NCBI GenBank assembly: GCA_937891975.1
Contig: CALAUA010000012.1
Location: forward strand, 62,001-126,000
Direction: 5' to 3'
Source: an uncultured Bacteroidales bacterium
Lineage (GTDB): Bacteria; Bacteroidota; Bacteroidia; Bacteroidales; Paludibacteraceae
Length of the DNA: 64,000 nt
In this document: positions 51,384 to 58,922 of the stretch, in pieces
How positions within the stretch are numbered: the stretch's first letter is position 1
How the letters are laid out: each line of letters opens with the position of its first letter
The notes under the pieces: generated by a model
Told to the model about the DNA's origin: nothing
Database searches by the model: none
What the model saw: only the letters and a program-made list of their open reading frames with translations
Made by a program: the position numbers and the translations under genes

Positions 51384-51391
51384 CAAAGTTA
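51384..51391 (-). promoter_or_regulatory. Promoter box for rsh
   Basis: Minus-strand TAACTTTG (51384-51391), with no clear -33 element at 51412. About 29 bases before the GTG start. Confidence 0.55.
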
Positions 51392-51399
51392 CAAAAAAA

Positions 51400-51431
51400 T
51401 TTGCATATATAAAAAAGATTTTGTAATTTTG
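51400..51431 (+). promoter_or_regulatory. Bacteroidota promoter for the 51499 gene
   Basis: TTTG (51400-51403), 20 bases, TAATTTTG (51424-51431). It is divergent from and partly interleaved with the rsh promoter. Confidence 0.75.
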
Positions 51432-51498
51432 CAGCGAATTTGTGGGAAATCGCATGATTTCCACTAAATACGATAAGAGAATATAAATTTAATCCATC

Positions 51499-52263
51499 AT
51501 GAATACAAAAGTAATTATCCGTATTTTGCTTGCTATTGCCGTAGTATTTATGGCATATGTTTGCGTGAACAGCGTTGTAACCCCTATTCAATTTGAAGAA
51601 GCACGTGCACAACGCGAAGTAAAAGTCATTAACAATCTTGTTAGCTTGCGTACTGCGGAAGCACAATTCCGTTTGGACAAAGGCTACTTTACCGCAGACC
51701 TTGACTCCTTGGTAGAGTATTTGAAAACTACTCCAAAGAAAGAGGTTTACAAAGTAGGTTCTTTGACCGAGAAACAATTGGAAGACGGCTTGACAGAAAA
51801 CAAAGCTGCTAAGATTCTGGAGCGTGCACGTCTGAAAGCACAACGCAAAATGAAATTCCAAGGTACAGATAGTTTGGATCTTCTCTACAACTATATTTGG
51901 GAGAAAGACCGTGAAGTGAAAGCTGAAGGTTTGCAAGGTTTCCGCCGTGATACTATCCTCACCAATATGATTCAATCTCTCTACAAGGGTCAATACACCG
52001 AGGAGACTATTGGTGAGATTGTATATATTCCTTATACAGACAATGTGAAGTTTGAAGTAGAGACCAACAACGATTACACCACCTCACAAGGTATCAAGGT
52101 GCCAATCTTTGAGATTCGTGCTCACTACGACACTTATCTCCACGACTTGAACAACCAAGAACGCGTGAACTTGGTTGACAAGGAGGAGAAGTTGGGTCAC
52201 TATCCAGGCTTGAAGGTAGGTTCAGTAGATGCACCTAACAACAACGCAGGTAACTGGGAATAA
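51499..52263 (+). CDS. Single-pass membrane protein, pilin-like N-region
   Basis: 254 residues. An N-terminal membrane helix (about 6-26) is followed by RTAEAQFRLDKGYFTADLDSL, which recalls the N-terminal region of type II secretion pseudopilins. The rest is charged and soluble (KERARLKAQRK, NNDYTTSQGIKVP). I do not recognise the family; conserved in Bacteroidales by feel only. It ends 86 bases before rsmD, with a palindromic and period-8 spacer between. Confidence 0.55.
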   Translation: MNTKVIIRILLAIAVVFMAYVCVNSVVTPIQFEEARAQREVKVINNLVSLRTAEAQFRLDKGYFTADLDSLVEYLKTTPKKEVYKVGSLTEKQLEDGLTENKAAKILERARLKAQRKMKFQGTDSLDLLYNYIWEKDREVKAEGLQGFRRDTILTNMIQSLYKGQYTEETIGEIVYIPYTDNVKFEVETNNDYTTSQGIKVPIFEIRAHYDTYLHDLNNQERVNLVDKEEKLGHYPGLKVGSVDAPNNNAGNWE

Positions 52264-52269
52264 TATTTG

Positions 52270-52310
52270 GTGATAGGACGCCCTTCGGGCCATAGGACGG
52301 CGCAAGCGCT
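52270..52310. repeat. Palindromes upstream of rsmD
   Basis: Hairpins GCCCTTCGGGC and GCGCAAGCGC lie side by side before the period-8 array. They resemble the small palindromes in other spacers. Confidence 0.5.
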
Positions 52311-52313
52311 TAT

Positions 52314-52345
52314 AGGCGATAAGGCGAAGAGGCGATAAGGCAAGA
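52314..52345 (+). repeat. Period-8 array upstream of rsmD
   Basis: Units AGGCGATA, AGGCGAAG, AGGCGATA, AGGCAAGA, ending 3 bases before the rsmD start. Confidence 0.8.
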
Positions 52346-52348
52346 AAT

Positions 52349-52879
52349 ATGAGAATTATTTCGGGAATGTTTAGGGGGCGTCGGTTGATGCCCCCTAAAA
52401 ATATCACAGCACGTCCGACGACGGATTTTGCAAAGGAGAGTTTGTTTAATCTCCTCACTAACCGTATGGATTTTGAAGGTGTGGATATGCTAGACTTGTT
52501 TGCTGGTACAGGCGGAATAGGATTGGAGTTTGTATCGCGTGGTGCACGCGAAGTGACTGCCGTAGAGATGGCACATACGCAACAGAACTTTATCATCTCA
52601 TGCTGCAAACAGTTGGGGATTAGGAATCTGCATTTGATTCGCAGTGATGTGTTTAAGTTTGTGAAAGCATGCCATGTGCAATATGATTTTATCTATGCGG
52701 ACCCTCCATATGATTTGGATCTACTGCCTACCCTGCCCGATTTAATTTTTGAGCAAGGGATACTGAAAGAAGGCGGTTACTTTGTGCTAGAGCACTCGAA
52801 GCAAAATGATTTCTACAACCATCCGCACTTCGTAGAACAACGTAGTTATGGAAGTGTGCATTTTAGTTTTTTTCAATAG
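52349..52879 (+). CDS. rsmD: 16S rRNA guanine-966 N2-methyltransferase
   Basis: 176 residues. N-terminal MRIISGMFRGRRL and ARPTTDFAKESLFN, the SAM loop DLFAGTGGIGLE, and the DPPY motif (ADPPYD) are diagnostic. It methylates G966 in 16S rRNA. The start codon lies 3 bases after the period-8 array, with no separate ribosome-binding site seen. Confidence 0.94.
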   Translation: MRIISGMFRGRRLMPPKNITARPTTDFAKESLFNLLTNRMDFEGVDMLDLFAGTGGIGLEFVSRGAREVTAVEMAHTQQNFIISCCKQLGIRNLHLIRSDVFKFVKACHVQYDFIYADPPYDLDLLPTLPDLIFEQGILKEGGYFVLEHSKQNDFYNHPHFVEQRSYGSVHFSFFQ

Positions 52880-52881
52880 AT

Positions 52882-52931
52882 AATAATAACCCAAATAGCG
52901 CGGCGGTTGCCGCGCTATTTGGGTTATTATT
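52882..52931. terminator. Bidirectional terminator rsmD / galE
   Basis: A 23-bp perfect stem (52882-52904 with 52909-52931) has a 4-base GGTT loop; the stem is GC-rich at the top and A/T-rich at the base. Confidence 0.92.
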
Positions 52932-52939
52932 TGGCTGTA

Positions 52940-53965
52940 TTATGAGCGGATCTTTTGCTCCCAACGCCATGCACTCATCAGTACATCTTCGATAGGCGTA
53001 TCTGCTTTCCAGCCCAAAACATTGTTCGCTTTGTCCGGTTTAGCCCACACTTGCTCAATGTCTCCTTCGCGGCGTCCAACAATCTGGTATGGCACATCGG
53101 CCCCCGTGACTTGGATGAAGGTATTGAGAATCTCCAATACGCTCAATCCGCGTCCTGTACCGAGGTTAAACACTTCGACTTGCTCCTCAGCTTTGCCACT
53201 GAGCATACGCTCAACTGCTTTGACATGTGCTTTAGCCAGATCTACGACATAGATATAATCGCGGATGCATGAGCCATCGGGCGTATTGTAATCATCACCA
53301 AACACCTTGAGCTCCTTGCGCAAACCGATAGCCGTTTGAGTGACAAAAGGCAGAAGATTTTGTGGTACGCCATTAGGCAACTCACCAATCATAGCGGATG
53401 GGTGTGCACCAATAGGATTGAAATAGCGTAAGATAGTAGCATGCAGGTTATTATCAGCATGAGCTTCATCGCGAATAATCTCCTCATTGATTTGTTTGGT
53501 ATTGCCATAGGGCGATAAAGCCACTTGTATAGGGGCTGTCTCATCCACAGGCAGATACTCTGGTGCAGGCTGCCCATAGACAGTACATGAACTAGAGAAG
53601 ACAATATTATGAACACTGTGAAGCTTCATTTGCTCCAGCAATGTAACCAATGACATGAGGTTGTTGCGATAATACATAAGTGGTTGCTCCACCGACTCAC
53701 CTACAGCTTTGCTGGCTGCAAAATGAATCACACCTTGTATGTCAGGATATTTAGCAAACACATTAGCCATAGCAGGTGAATCGTTGCAATCCACTTGTTC
53801 GAAAGGTGGACGCACACCTACAATAGCCTCTATGCCATCCAATACATCGGCATTGGAGTTGCTCAAATTATCTACAATCACCACATCATAGCCCTGCTGC
53901 ATGAGTTCGACCACCGTGTGCGAACCAATATAGCCAGTACCACCTGTAACAAGAATACGAGACAT
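52940..53965 (-). CDS. galE: UDP-glucose 4-epimerase
   Basis: 341 residues, extended SDR. NAD-binding GGTGYIGSHT, the catalytic SSSCTVYG and YGNTK (Tyr, Lys). It interconverts UDP-glucose and UDP-galactose, supplying nucleotide sugars for glycans. Last gene of a minus-strand run from the TPR gene; a period-7 array separates it from the nucleotidyltransferase gene. Confidence 0.95.
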   Translation of the reverse strand: MSRILVTGGTGYIGSHTVVELMQQGYDVVIVDNLSNSNADVLDGIEAIVGVRPPFEQVDCNDSPAMANVFAKYPDIQGVIHFAASKAVGESVEQPLMYYRNNLMSLVTLLEQMKLHSVHNIVFSSSCTVYGQPAPEYLPVDETAPIQVALSPYGNTKQINEEIIRDEAHADNNLHATILRYFNPIGAHPSAMIGELPNGVPQNLLPFVTQTAIGLRKELKVFGDDYNTPDGSCIRDYIYVVDLAKAHVKAVERMLSGKAEEQVEVFNLGTGRGLSVLEILNTFIQVTGADVPYQIVGRREGDIEQVWAKPDKANNVLGWKADTPIEDVLMSAWRWEQKIRS

Positions 53966-53970
53966 AGAGT

Positions 53971-53998
53971 AGTTATGAGTTATAAGTTGTGAGTTGGA
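53971..53998 (+). repeat. Period-7 array between galE and the nucleotidyltransferase
   Basis: Units AGTTATG, AGTTATA, AGTTGTG, AGTTGGA fill most of the 41-base gap. Confidence 0.75.
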
Positions 53999-54006
53999 GA
54001 TGTATA

Positions 54007-54909
54007 TTAAAACAACTTGTTGGGATATACACCTGCATCTACTAGTGCTTGGATTTTATCCACTACCATCTGGCGGTCATCGGCATATGTAACACCAAAC
54101 CATTTGGCTGGAGTGTCTAACACTTGGCATGTTGCTTTACCTGCCTTGATGAGGTCGTTGACCAATGTAGGGATGTAAAACTCTGTCTTAAGTTCTTGAC
54201 CATTGACTTTTAAGAACTCTTTGAATGCTTCTTCGGTATATTTGAAATATTCAGGAGTGAAACCCCACATATTCATACTAACAGAAGTGTCGAACGGAAT
54301 CTCTACCTCATTGCCATTTTCGTCAGGGAATACGATATGACCATTCTTTGATTCGATAGCAGTACGCTCTACTACATCGGTCAAGAAGCCTAACTTGTCA
54401 GTAGCACATACGCCACGGCTCACTGTGCCATGCTCGCTGAGGGTGTTGCCAACGCGGTAACCTGCCATGCAGTACTCGCCCTCTTTACCATTGACCGACA
54501 ACAAGAACTTAGCCATCACTTCAAACGACTCTTTTCCGTAGAAATCATCGGCATTGATAACCATGAATGGTTCGTGAATCAAGTCTTTTGCCATCAGCAC
54601 TGCGTGGTTAGTTCCCCATGGTTTGGTACGCTCTGGATTGCGAGTGAAGCCCTCTGGCAAACAGTCAATGCCTTGGAAGCATACTTCGCATGGTACGTGG
54701 TCAGCATATTTGCTGAGTACAACACGGCGGAAGTCATCTTCAAAATCCTTGCGGATAACGAATACGACCTTTCCAAAGCCTGCACGCATAGCATCAAACA
54801 CGCTATAATCCATAATTGTTTCACCATTAGGACCTAGACCATCTAATTGTTTGAGTCCTCCGTAACGGCTCCCCATACCTGCCGCGAGAATAAATAATGT
54901 AGGTTTCAT
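54007..54909 (-). CDS. Sugar-phosphate nucleotidyltransferase
   Basis: 300 residues. The N-terminal nucleotide-binding loop LAAGMGSRYGGLKQ, ILNADDFYG-like INADDFYG, and EFYIPTLVNDLI identify the NTP-transferase family. It makes an NDP-sugar; the precise sugar is not evident. The GalE neighbour suggests a UDP-linked hexose. Placed in the same operon as YitT and lysC. Confidence 0.85.
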   Translation of the reverse strand: MKPTLFILAAGMGSRYGGLKQLDGLGPNGETIMDYSVFDAMRAGFGKVVFVIRKDFEDDFRRVVLSKYADHVPCEVCFQGIDCLPEGFTRNPERTKPWGTNHAVLMAKDLIHEPFMVINADDFYGKESFEVMAKFLLSVNGKEGEYCMAGYRVGNTLSEHGTVSRGVCATDKLGFLTDVVERTAIESKNGHIVFPDENGNEVEIPFDTSVSMNMWGFTPEYFKYTEEAFKEFLKVNGQELKTEFYIPTLVNDLIKAGKATCQVLDTPAKWFGVTYADDRQMVVDKIQALVDAGVYPNKLF

Positions 54910-54950
54910 TGTATAATAAATCTATATAAGGTTAATATGCTATTTTCCAT

Positions 54951-56060
54951 TTACTCGTTGGTGATTTCTACTCTTCCGTTTCGTTTTCTATGCTTCAACC
55001 ATAGACCATACACCTCGGAGCAGTTGCCTGCGGTGATGAAGGCTTTGATATTGTTTTCTCGAATAAATGCCATGACAGCAGCAAACTCCTCTTGTGTGAG
55101 CAGTGTTTGTATTTCCTTGGAGATTTCTCCAGTATAGCCACCTTCCACTTGATAGAGGGTACAGCCTCGTACTAGGTCGTTGACAATATATCCACGGATA
55201 CGCTCGTACTCACGCGAGATGATGCAGACGCGTTTACGGCGGTCCAATGAAGCAGTAAAGTAATTGATTACAATGCCATTGAGCCATGTACCAATCAAGC
55301 CGATAACCACCATACGGAAGTCATTGATTAGGAATGCAGTACAACAAATCAACGCACCGCCAATAGACACCGACATACCGATATCGAAGTGCATAAACTT
55401 GTTGATAATCTTTGCCAAGATATCCAAACCGCCTGTAGAAGCGTTGACACGGAACTCGATGGTTTGGCTAATGGAGAGCAACAAGACGAAGCATATCAAG
55501 TCGAACCACACATCGCCCATGCCTAATCCTGCAGACATCACCGATTCCTTCACCTGCTCTAGTACCTCTCCTGCACGGCTCAGCAGATAGGGATTGCCGT
55601 TCACATCCAAGACCGTTTGCCCGGCTTGCAGCTGCGCTAATATGTCGGGGTTCTCAATTACTCGGTGCGTGAAATTGGTATAAGGATAGATTCTATCCCA
55701 CAACTGTGTCAACGGACCGAGAATCATAGCTGTGTAAACCGTTTTGGCACCAAACTCGTTGCCAATCAGCAAGAAAGCAAGAATAAGCAAGAATGCATTG
55801 ATACCCATCACTAGGTAGGAGAACGTGTCGGCATTACCGCCAATAAGGGTGTTGATGACAATACTCAGACCTGAAATTGTACCAATAATCAAGTGGCTCG
55901 GCATCAAGAAATAATACACCGCAGCCGCACCGATGGTGATACCAATGGTCATAATAATTAGTTCCTTCCAAAACTTCTTTGTACCTAAGGCATGTACAAA
56001 ATCCAAGAGCAAGTTTTTCCAATATTCGACGGAAAAGTACTGCTTAATTGTGGTGTTCAT
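54951..56060 (-). CDS. YitT-family membrane protein with DUF2179 domain
   Basis: 369 residues. Six or so membrane segments of the YitT (DUF161) type (SGLSIVINTLIGGNADTFS, FLINDFRMVVIGLIGTW) and a C-terminal DUF2179 domain (YTGEISKEIQTLLTQEE). A periplasmic loop of about 70 residues is inserted between segments (about 120-180), longer than in most homologues. Function unknown; four bases from lysC. Confidence 0.85.
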   Translation of the reverse strand: MNTTIKQYFSVEYWKNLLLDFVHALGTKKFWKELIIMTIGITIGAAAVYYFLMPSHLIIGTISGLSIVINTLIGGNADTFSYLVMGINAFLLILAFLLIGNEFGAKTVYTAMILGPLTQLWDRIYPYTNFTHRVIENPDILAQLQAGQTVLDVNGNPYLLSRAGEVLEQVKESVMSAGLGMGDVWFDLICFVLLLSISQTIEFRVNASTGGLDILAKIINKFMHFDIGMSVSIGGALICCTAFLINDFRMVVIGLIGTWLNGIVINYFTASLDRRKRVCIISREYERIRGYIVNDLVRGCTLYQVEGGYTGEISKEIQTLLTQEEFAAVMAFIRENNIKAFITAGNCSEVYGLWLKHRKRNGRVEITNE

Positions 56061-56064
56061 TGTA

Positions 56065-57294
56065 TTAATCTTTTATCACTAGTTTCGCCGTACGGCGTGT
56101 TAATTGACTCAATAGTATGTCCCTACCCTGCTGTTCGCGTCTGAGGATATCAGGCGTGGTGCCTCGGATGGTGAGCAGACTGAGGTTTTCGTTCCACGTT
56201 ACGCGATAGGCATCTTGCAGTTGCTCAATAGCTTGCGCCACAAAGCGCGTATTGTCAACACATACCGATATGGTCACGGCACTGGATTGTATCAGCGACA
56301 CGCGTAAGCGGTTAGCATGGATAATCTGAAAGATATGACTAAGACTCTCTTCTAGTACAAAGGCAAAGTCCTTGGCTCGTAGCGTAATCAGCACTTGATT
56401 GGTACGCCAGATATAGACAGGCACATTGATAGGTGCAGCATGCTCCGTTATAATCGAGCCCTCTGCTGTTGGCTCGCCAAAAGGCTTGACATAGAGCGGA
56501 ATCTTCTTATTTTCTAGCGGACGGATAGTCTTGGGGTGAATCACCTGCGCGCCACTATATGCCAACTCCACGGCGTCGAAATAACTCAGCTGGTCAATCT
56601 TGGTAGTATTTGCCACCAATCGTGGATCCGCATTTAATATGCCAGGCACGTCCTTCCATATTGTCACCGACTCTGCATCAAGGAAATTGCCCAATAATGC
56701 CGCCGTATAGTCCGAGCCCTCGCGTCCGAGTGTGGTACGCATGCCGTCGGCTGTACCACCGATAAATCCCTGAGCAACAACCACATGGGGTCTTTGCGCA
56801 CGTTCCCAACCTGCACGAATCACCTTAGCCGATTTCTGCAAATCCACTTGCGCTTCGCGCCACGTGTTGTCGGTCAGTAGCAGTTTAGGCATATTCCACC
56901 ACTCGGTAGGAATACCATTCTTGAGCAAGAAGACTGCCACAATCTGCGTGGACATGATCTCGCCTAGACTGACAATCTGGTCGTAGTTTTGGTCGTATGA
57001 CCAATCCTTATTATACTCGGGCATCATGGGCAGGCGCACATCCACGTTGGGCTGAAGCCCAAGCTCTTGCATGGTATAGACGTGTTGATCCAACACGCTC
57101 AACCACTCCGTTTCTGCGGTCTGTTCATCGCCCTTTGCCAGAGCTGCCACTACGCGCTCTAAAGCATTGGTAGTCTTGCCCATAGCTGAAACAACGACCA
57201 TCAAGTCATCGCTCGCTAGAGCAACAATCTCTCGAAGATTACGAACGCCCTTGGCGTCTTTTACCGAAGCACCACCAAATTTATATACACGCAT
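56065..57294 (-). CDS. lysC: Aspartate kinase
   Basis: 409 residues. MRVYKFGGASVKDAKGVRNL, the REGSDYTAALLG motif (TTLGREGSDYTA) and two C-terminal ACT-like parts define a monofunctional aspartokinase. It catalyses the first step to lysine, threonine and methionine. A period-7 array lies immediately upstream, starting 5 bases before the start codon and including the ribH stop. Confidence 0.93.
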   Translation of the reverse strand: MRVYKFGGASVKDAKGVRNLREIVALASDDLMVVVSAMGKTTNALERVVAALAKGDEQTAETEWLSVLDQHVYTMQELGLQPNVDVRLPMMPEYNKDWSYDQNYDQIVSLGEIMSTQIVAVFLLKNGIPTEWWNMPKLLLTDNTWREAQVDLQKSAKVIRAGWERAQRPHVVVAQGFIGGTADGMRTTLGREGSDYTAALLGNFLDAESVTIWKDVPGILNADPRLVANTTKIDQLSYFDAVELAYSGAQVIHPKTIRPLENKKIPLYVKPFGEPTAEGSIITEHAAPINVPVYIWRTNQVLITLRAKDFAFVLEESLSHIFQIIHANRLRVSLIQSSAVTISVCVDNTRFVAQAIEQLQDAYRVTWNENLSLLTIRGTTPDILRREQQGRDILLSQLTRRTAKLVIKD

Positions 57295-57298
57295 TTTC

Positions 57299-57327
57299 CT
57301 CTAAACTCTAAACTCTAAACCCTAAAC
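57299..57327 (+). repeat. Period-7 array between lysC and ribH
   Basis: Units CTCTAAA three times, then CCCTAAA. The reverse complement supplies the ribH stop codon. Looks telomere-like, but is too short and internal. Confidence 0.8.
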
Positions 57328-57849
57328 AAGATTAGCCATCTTAATGGCAGTCACTGCGCCTTCTACACCCTTGTTGCCTAGGCGTCCGCCTGCGCGGTCG
57401 AGCGCTTGTTGCTTGTCCAAGGTAGTGAGTACGGAGAAGATGACAGGACAATTAGGCATCCAGCCCGACGACTCAGGTTGTAGCATTGAGCAGTTGAGCA
57501 TTGTCACTCCCTGTGTAACAGACTGACACACATAGTCGAAGTGCGGTGTATCGCCTTGAATCACACAACCGATGACGATTACGGCGTCCACTTTCCTGAA
57601 CAAGCCGCCTTTGCGTCCTGATACATACATGGCTGCACCATAGGTGAGTTCCACCGTGCCAGGCACGTGCATCACATCAATATGATCCTCTTGCACGCCG
57701 TGCTTGAGGAGGGTATCGATTGCTCCTTGAGCAAGAGCATGGGTAATTTCGCTATTCCAATCGGCTACTACAATAGCATAGCGCTGACGTGAAAGCACGT
57801 CAGCGCTAGGCAATTCATTCGCATCATATCGCGATAAATCGGTTGTCAT
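57322..57849 (-). CDS. ribH: 6,7-dimethyl-8-ribityllumazine synthase
   Basis: 175 residues from the Met at 57849; an alternative TTG at 57861 lies in repeat DNA. IVVADWNSEITHAL, VPGTVELTYGAAMY, GCVIQGDTPHFDYVC and NKGVEGAVTAIKM are present. It makes lumazine for riboflavin. Residues about 115-125 (CSMLQPESSG) appear inserted before the PVIFSVLT strand, next to imperfect GCATTGA / GCAGTTGA repeats. Homologues have a shorter loop here. Confidence 0.94.
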   Translation of the reverse strand: MTTDLSRYDANELPSADVLSRQRYAIVVADWNSEITHALAQGAIDTLLKHGVQEDHIDVMHVPGTVELTYGAAMYVSGRKGGLFRKVDAVIVIGCVIQGDTPHFDYVCQSVTQGVTMLNCSMLQPESSGWMPNCPVIFSVLTTLDKQQALDRAGGRLGNKGVEGAVTAIKMANLV

Positions 57850-57850
57850 A

Positions 57851-57878
57851 ACAATTGACAATTGACAGTTGACAGTTA
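57851..57878 (+). repeat. Period-7 array between ribH and the TPR gene
   Basis: Units ACAATTG, ACAATTG, ACAGTTG, ACAGTTA exactly fill the 29-base gap between two genes. Confidence 0.85.
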
Positions 57879-58556
57879 TTATTCTGCAACAGCGATATAT
57901 TTGTCGATATCTTGTGCTTCAGTAGAAGCAGGATAGTCAGCTTTGATGGTCTCAAATGCTTTCTTTGCAGCAGCTTTGTTGCCGAGTTCGAGATATACCA
58001 AACCTGCTTTCTTCAAGCTCATAGGTGCAATCAAGTCGTTGCCTGACTGAGCAGCTGCCTCAAATGCCTTTGCTGCATTGTCATACTCTTCCATTTGCAC
58101 GTAAGCATCACCTAAGAGTTGTGATGCAGCAGGATCGATAGTGAGGTCTTTGGCAGAGAACTTGCTCAAATAAGCAGCAGCGTCCTCGTATTGACCCAAT
58201 TGGTAGTAGCAGATACCTGCATAGAGGGCAGCCAACTTGCCACCTTGGTAGCACTTGTATTCATCTGCAATAGCTTGGAAACCAATGCACTCAGCGTCAT
58301 CGCCATTGAGAGCTTTCTCCCAATCGCCTTGCATAAAGTAGGTCACTGCTTTTGCATTCTCGTTGCTTACCTCTACTGCTTTTGGCTTAATCACATAGGT
58401 ATTGAGTGCCAACACACCCACTACTACTGCTACAATGATAGTCACAGCCCAAGTCAGTTTGTTTTGATTTTTCTCGATCCACGCACTGGTGGTGTTGAGG
58501 GCTTCTTGTACATTTTCCAAGTTTTGATCCTCTTTAGTTACTTTTTTCTTTGCCAT
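57879..58556 (-). CDS. Membrane-anchored TPR protein
   Basis: 225 residues. One membrane helix (about 34-55, LTWAVTIIVAVVVGVLALNTYVI) follows a charged N-terminus. Four or five tetratricopeptide-like repeats follow (YAGICYYQLGQYEDAAAYL, LLGDAYVQMEEYDNAAKAFEAA, GLVYLELGNKAAAKKAFETI). Proteins of this form in Bacteroidota scaffold envelope assembly, as inferred from TPR function. It heads the operon with ribH, lysC, YitT, the nucleotidyltransferase and galE. Confidence 0.82.
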   Translation of the reverse strand: MAKKKVTKEDQNLENVQEALNTTSAWIEKNQNKLTWAVTIIVAVVVGVLALNTYVIKPKAVEVSNENAKAVTYFMQGDWEKALNGDDAECIGFQAIADEYKCYQGGKLAALYAGICYYQLGQYEDAAAYLSKFSAKDLTIDPAASQLLGDAYVQMEEYDNAAKAFEAAAQSGNDLIAPMSLKKAGLVYLELGNKAAAKKAFETIKADYPASTEAQDIDKYIAVAE

Positions 58557-58615
58557 ATTTGTTTGATTTTATTATTATCTACTAGTCTGTGTCGCTACTT
58601 AGACATATTTCGCTG

Positions 58616-58647
58616 CAAAGGTACAACTTTTTTTTTATTCTTGCAAG
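58616..58647 (-). promoter_or_regulatory. Bacteroidota promoter for the TPR-galE operon
   Basis: Minus strand: CTTG (58644-58647), 20 bases, TACCTTTG (58616-58623), 60 bases before the TPR start. Confidence 0.75.
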
Positions 58648-58681
58648 TAGTACACCATTTTTTACCTATCTTTTACCTTTT

Positions 58682-58792
58682 ACGGGTTCTCAACGGGTAA
58701 TCAATGGGTTGTTCCGCCACCCCTCTTGCCCCTTACTTGCCCCTTACTTCCATCGGAAGCTCATCGGAACCTCATCGGAAGCTGATTGGAAC
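58682..58792. repeat. Period-11 arrays E
   Basis: Three units ACGGGTTCTCA, ACGGGTAATCA, ATGGGTTGTTC; then CTTGCCCCTTA twice, CTTCCATCGGA, AGCTCATCGGA, ACCTCATCGGA, AGCTGATTGGA. It lies in the 364-base gap upstream of the TPR promoter; the rest of the gap is AT-rich plus a hairpin at its end. Confidence 0.8.
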
Positions 58793-58885
58793 CTCGCCAT
58801 AGTTTAACTATACCTTCTCGCTATCACCACTGGATTTTGTCGTGGCTACGCCTGCGAACAAAAGCTAGGATGTTTTATGCCCTCA

Positions 58886-58922
58886 AATTTTGCTGAACGC
58901 TAGAAGCGTTTGGCAAAATTTT
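58886..58922. other. Hairpin overlapping the variable lipoprotein stop codon
   Basis: A 17-bp stem (AAATTTTGCTGAACGCT at 58886-58902, AGCGTTTGGCAAAATTT at 58906-58922) with two mismatches and a 3-base loop. Position fits an intrinsic terminator and also the hairpin found just past variable repeats in diversity-generating retroelements. Confidence 0.65.

Noticed and set aside
51355..51993. Minus-strand open frame of 212 codons
   Set aside because: It is the antisense shadow of the 51499-52263 gene, which has its own promoter and a better protein pattern (membrane helix, pilin-like start).
57299..57327. Telomere-like CTCTAAA repeats
   Set aside because: Only four units inside an operon gap of a chromosome; other period-7 arrays have different units, so it is part of that class.
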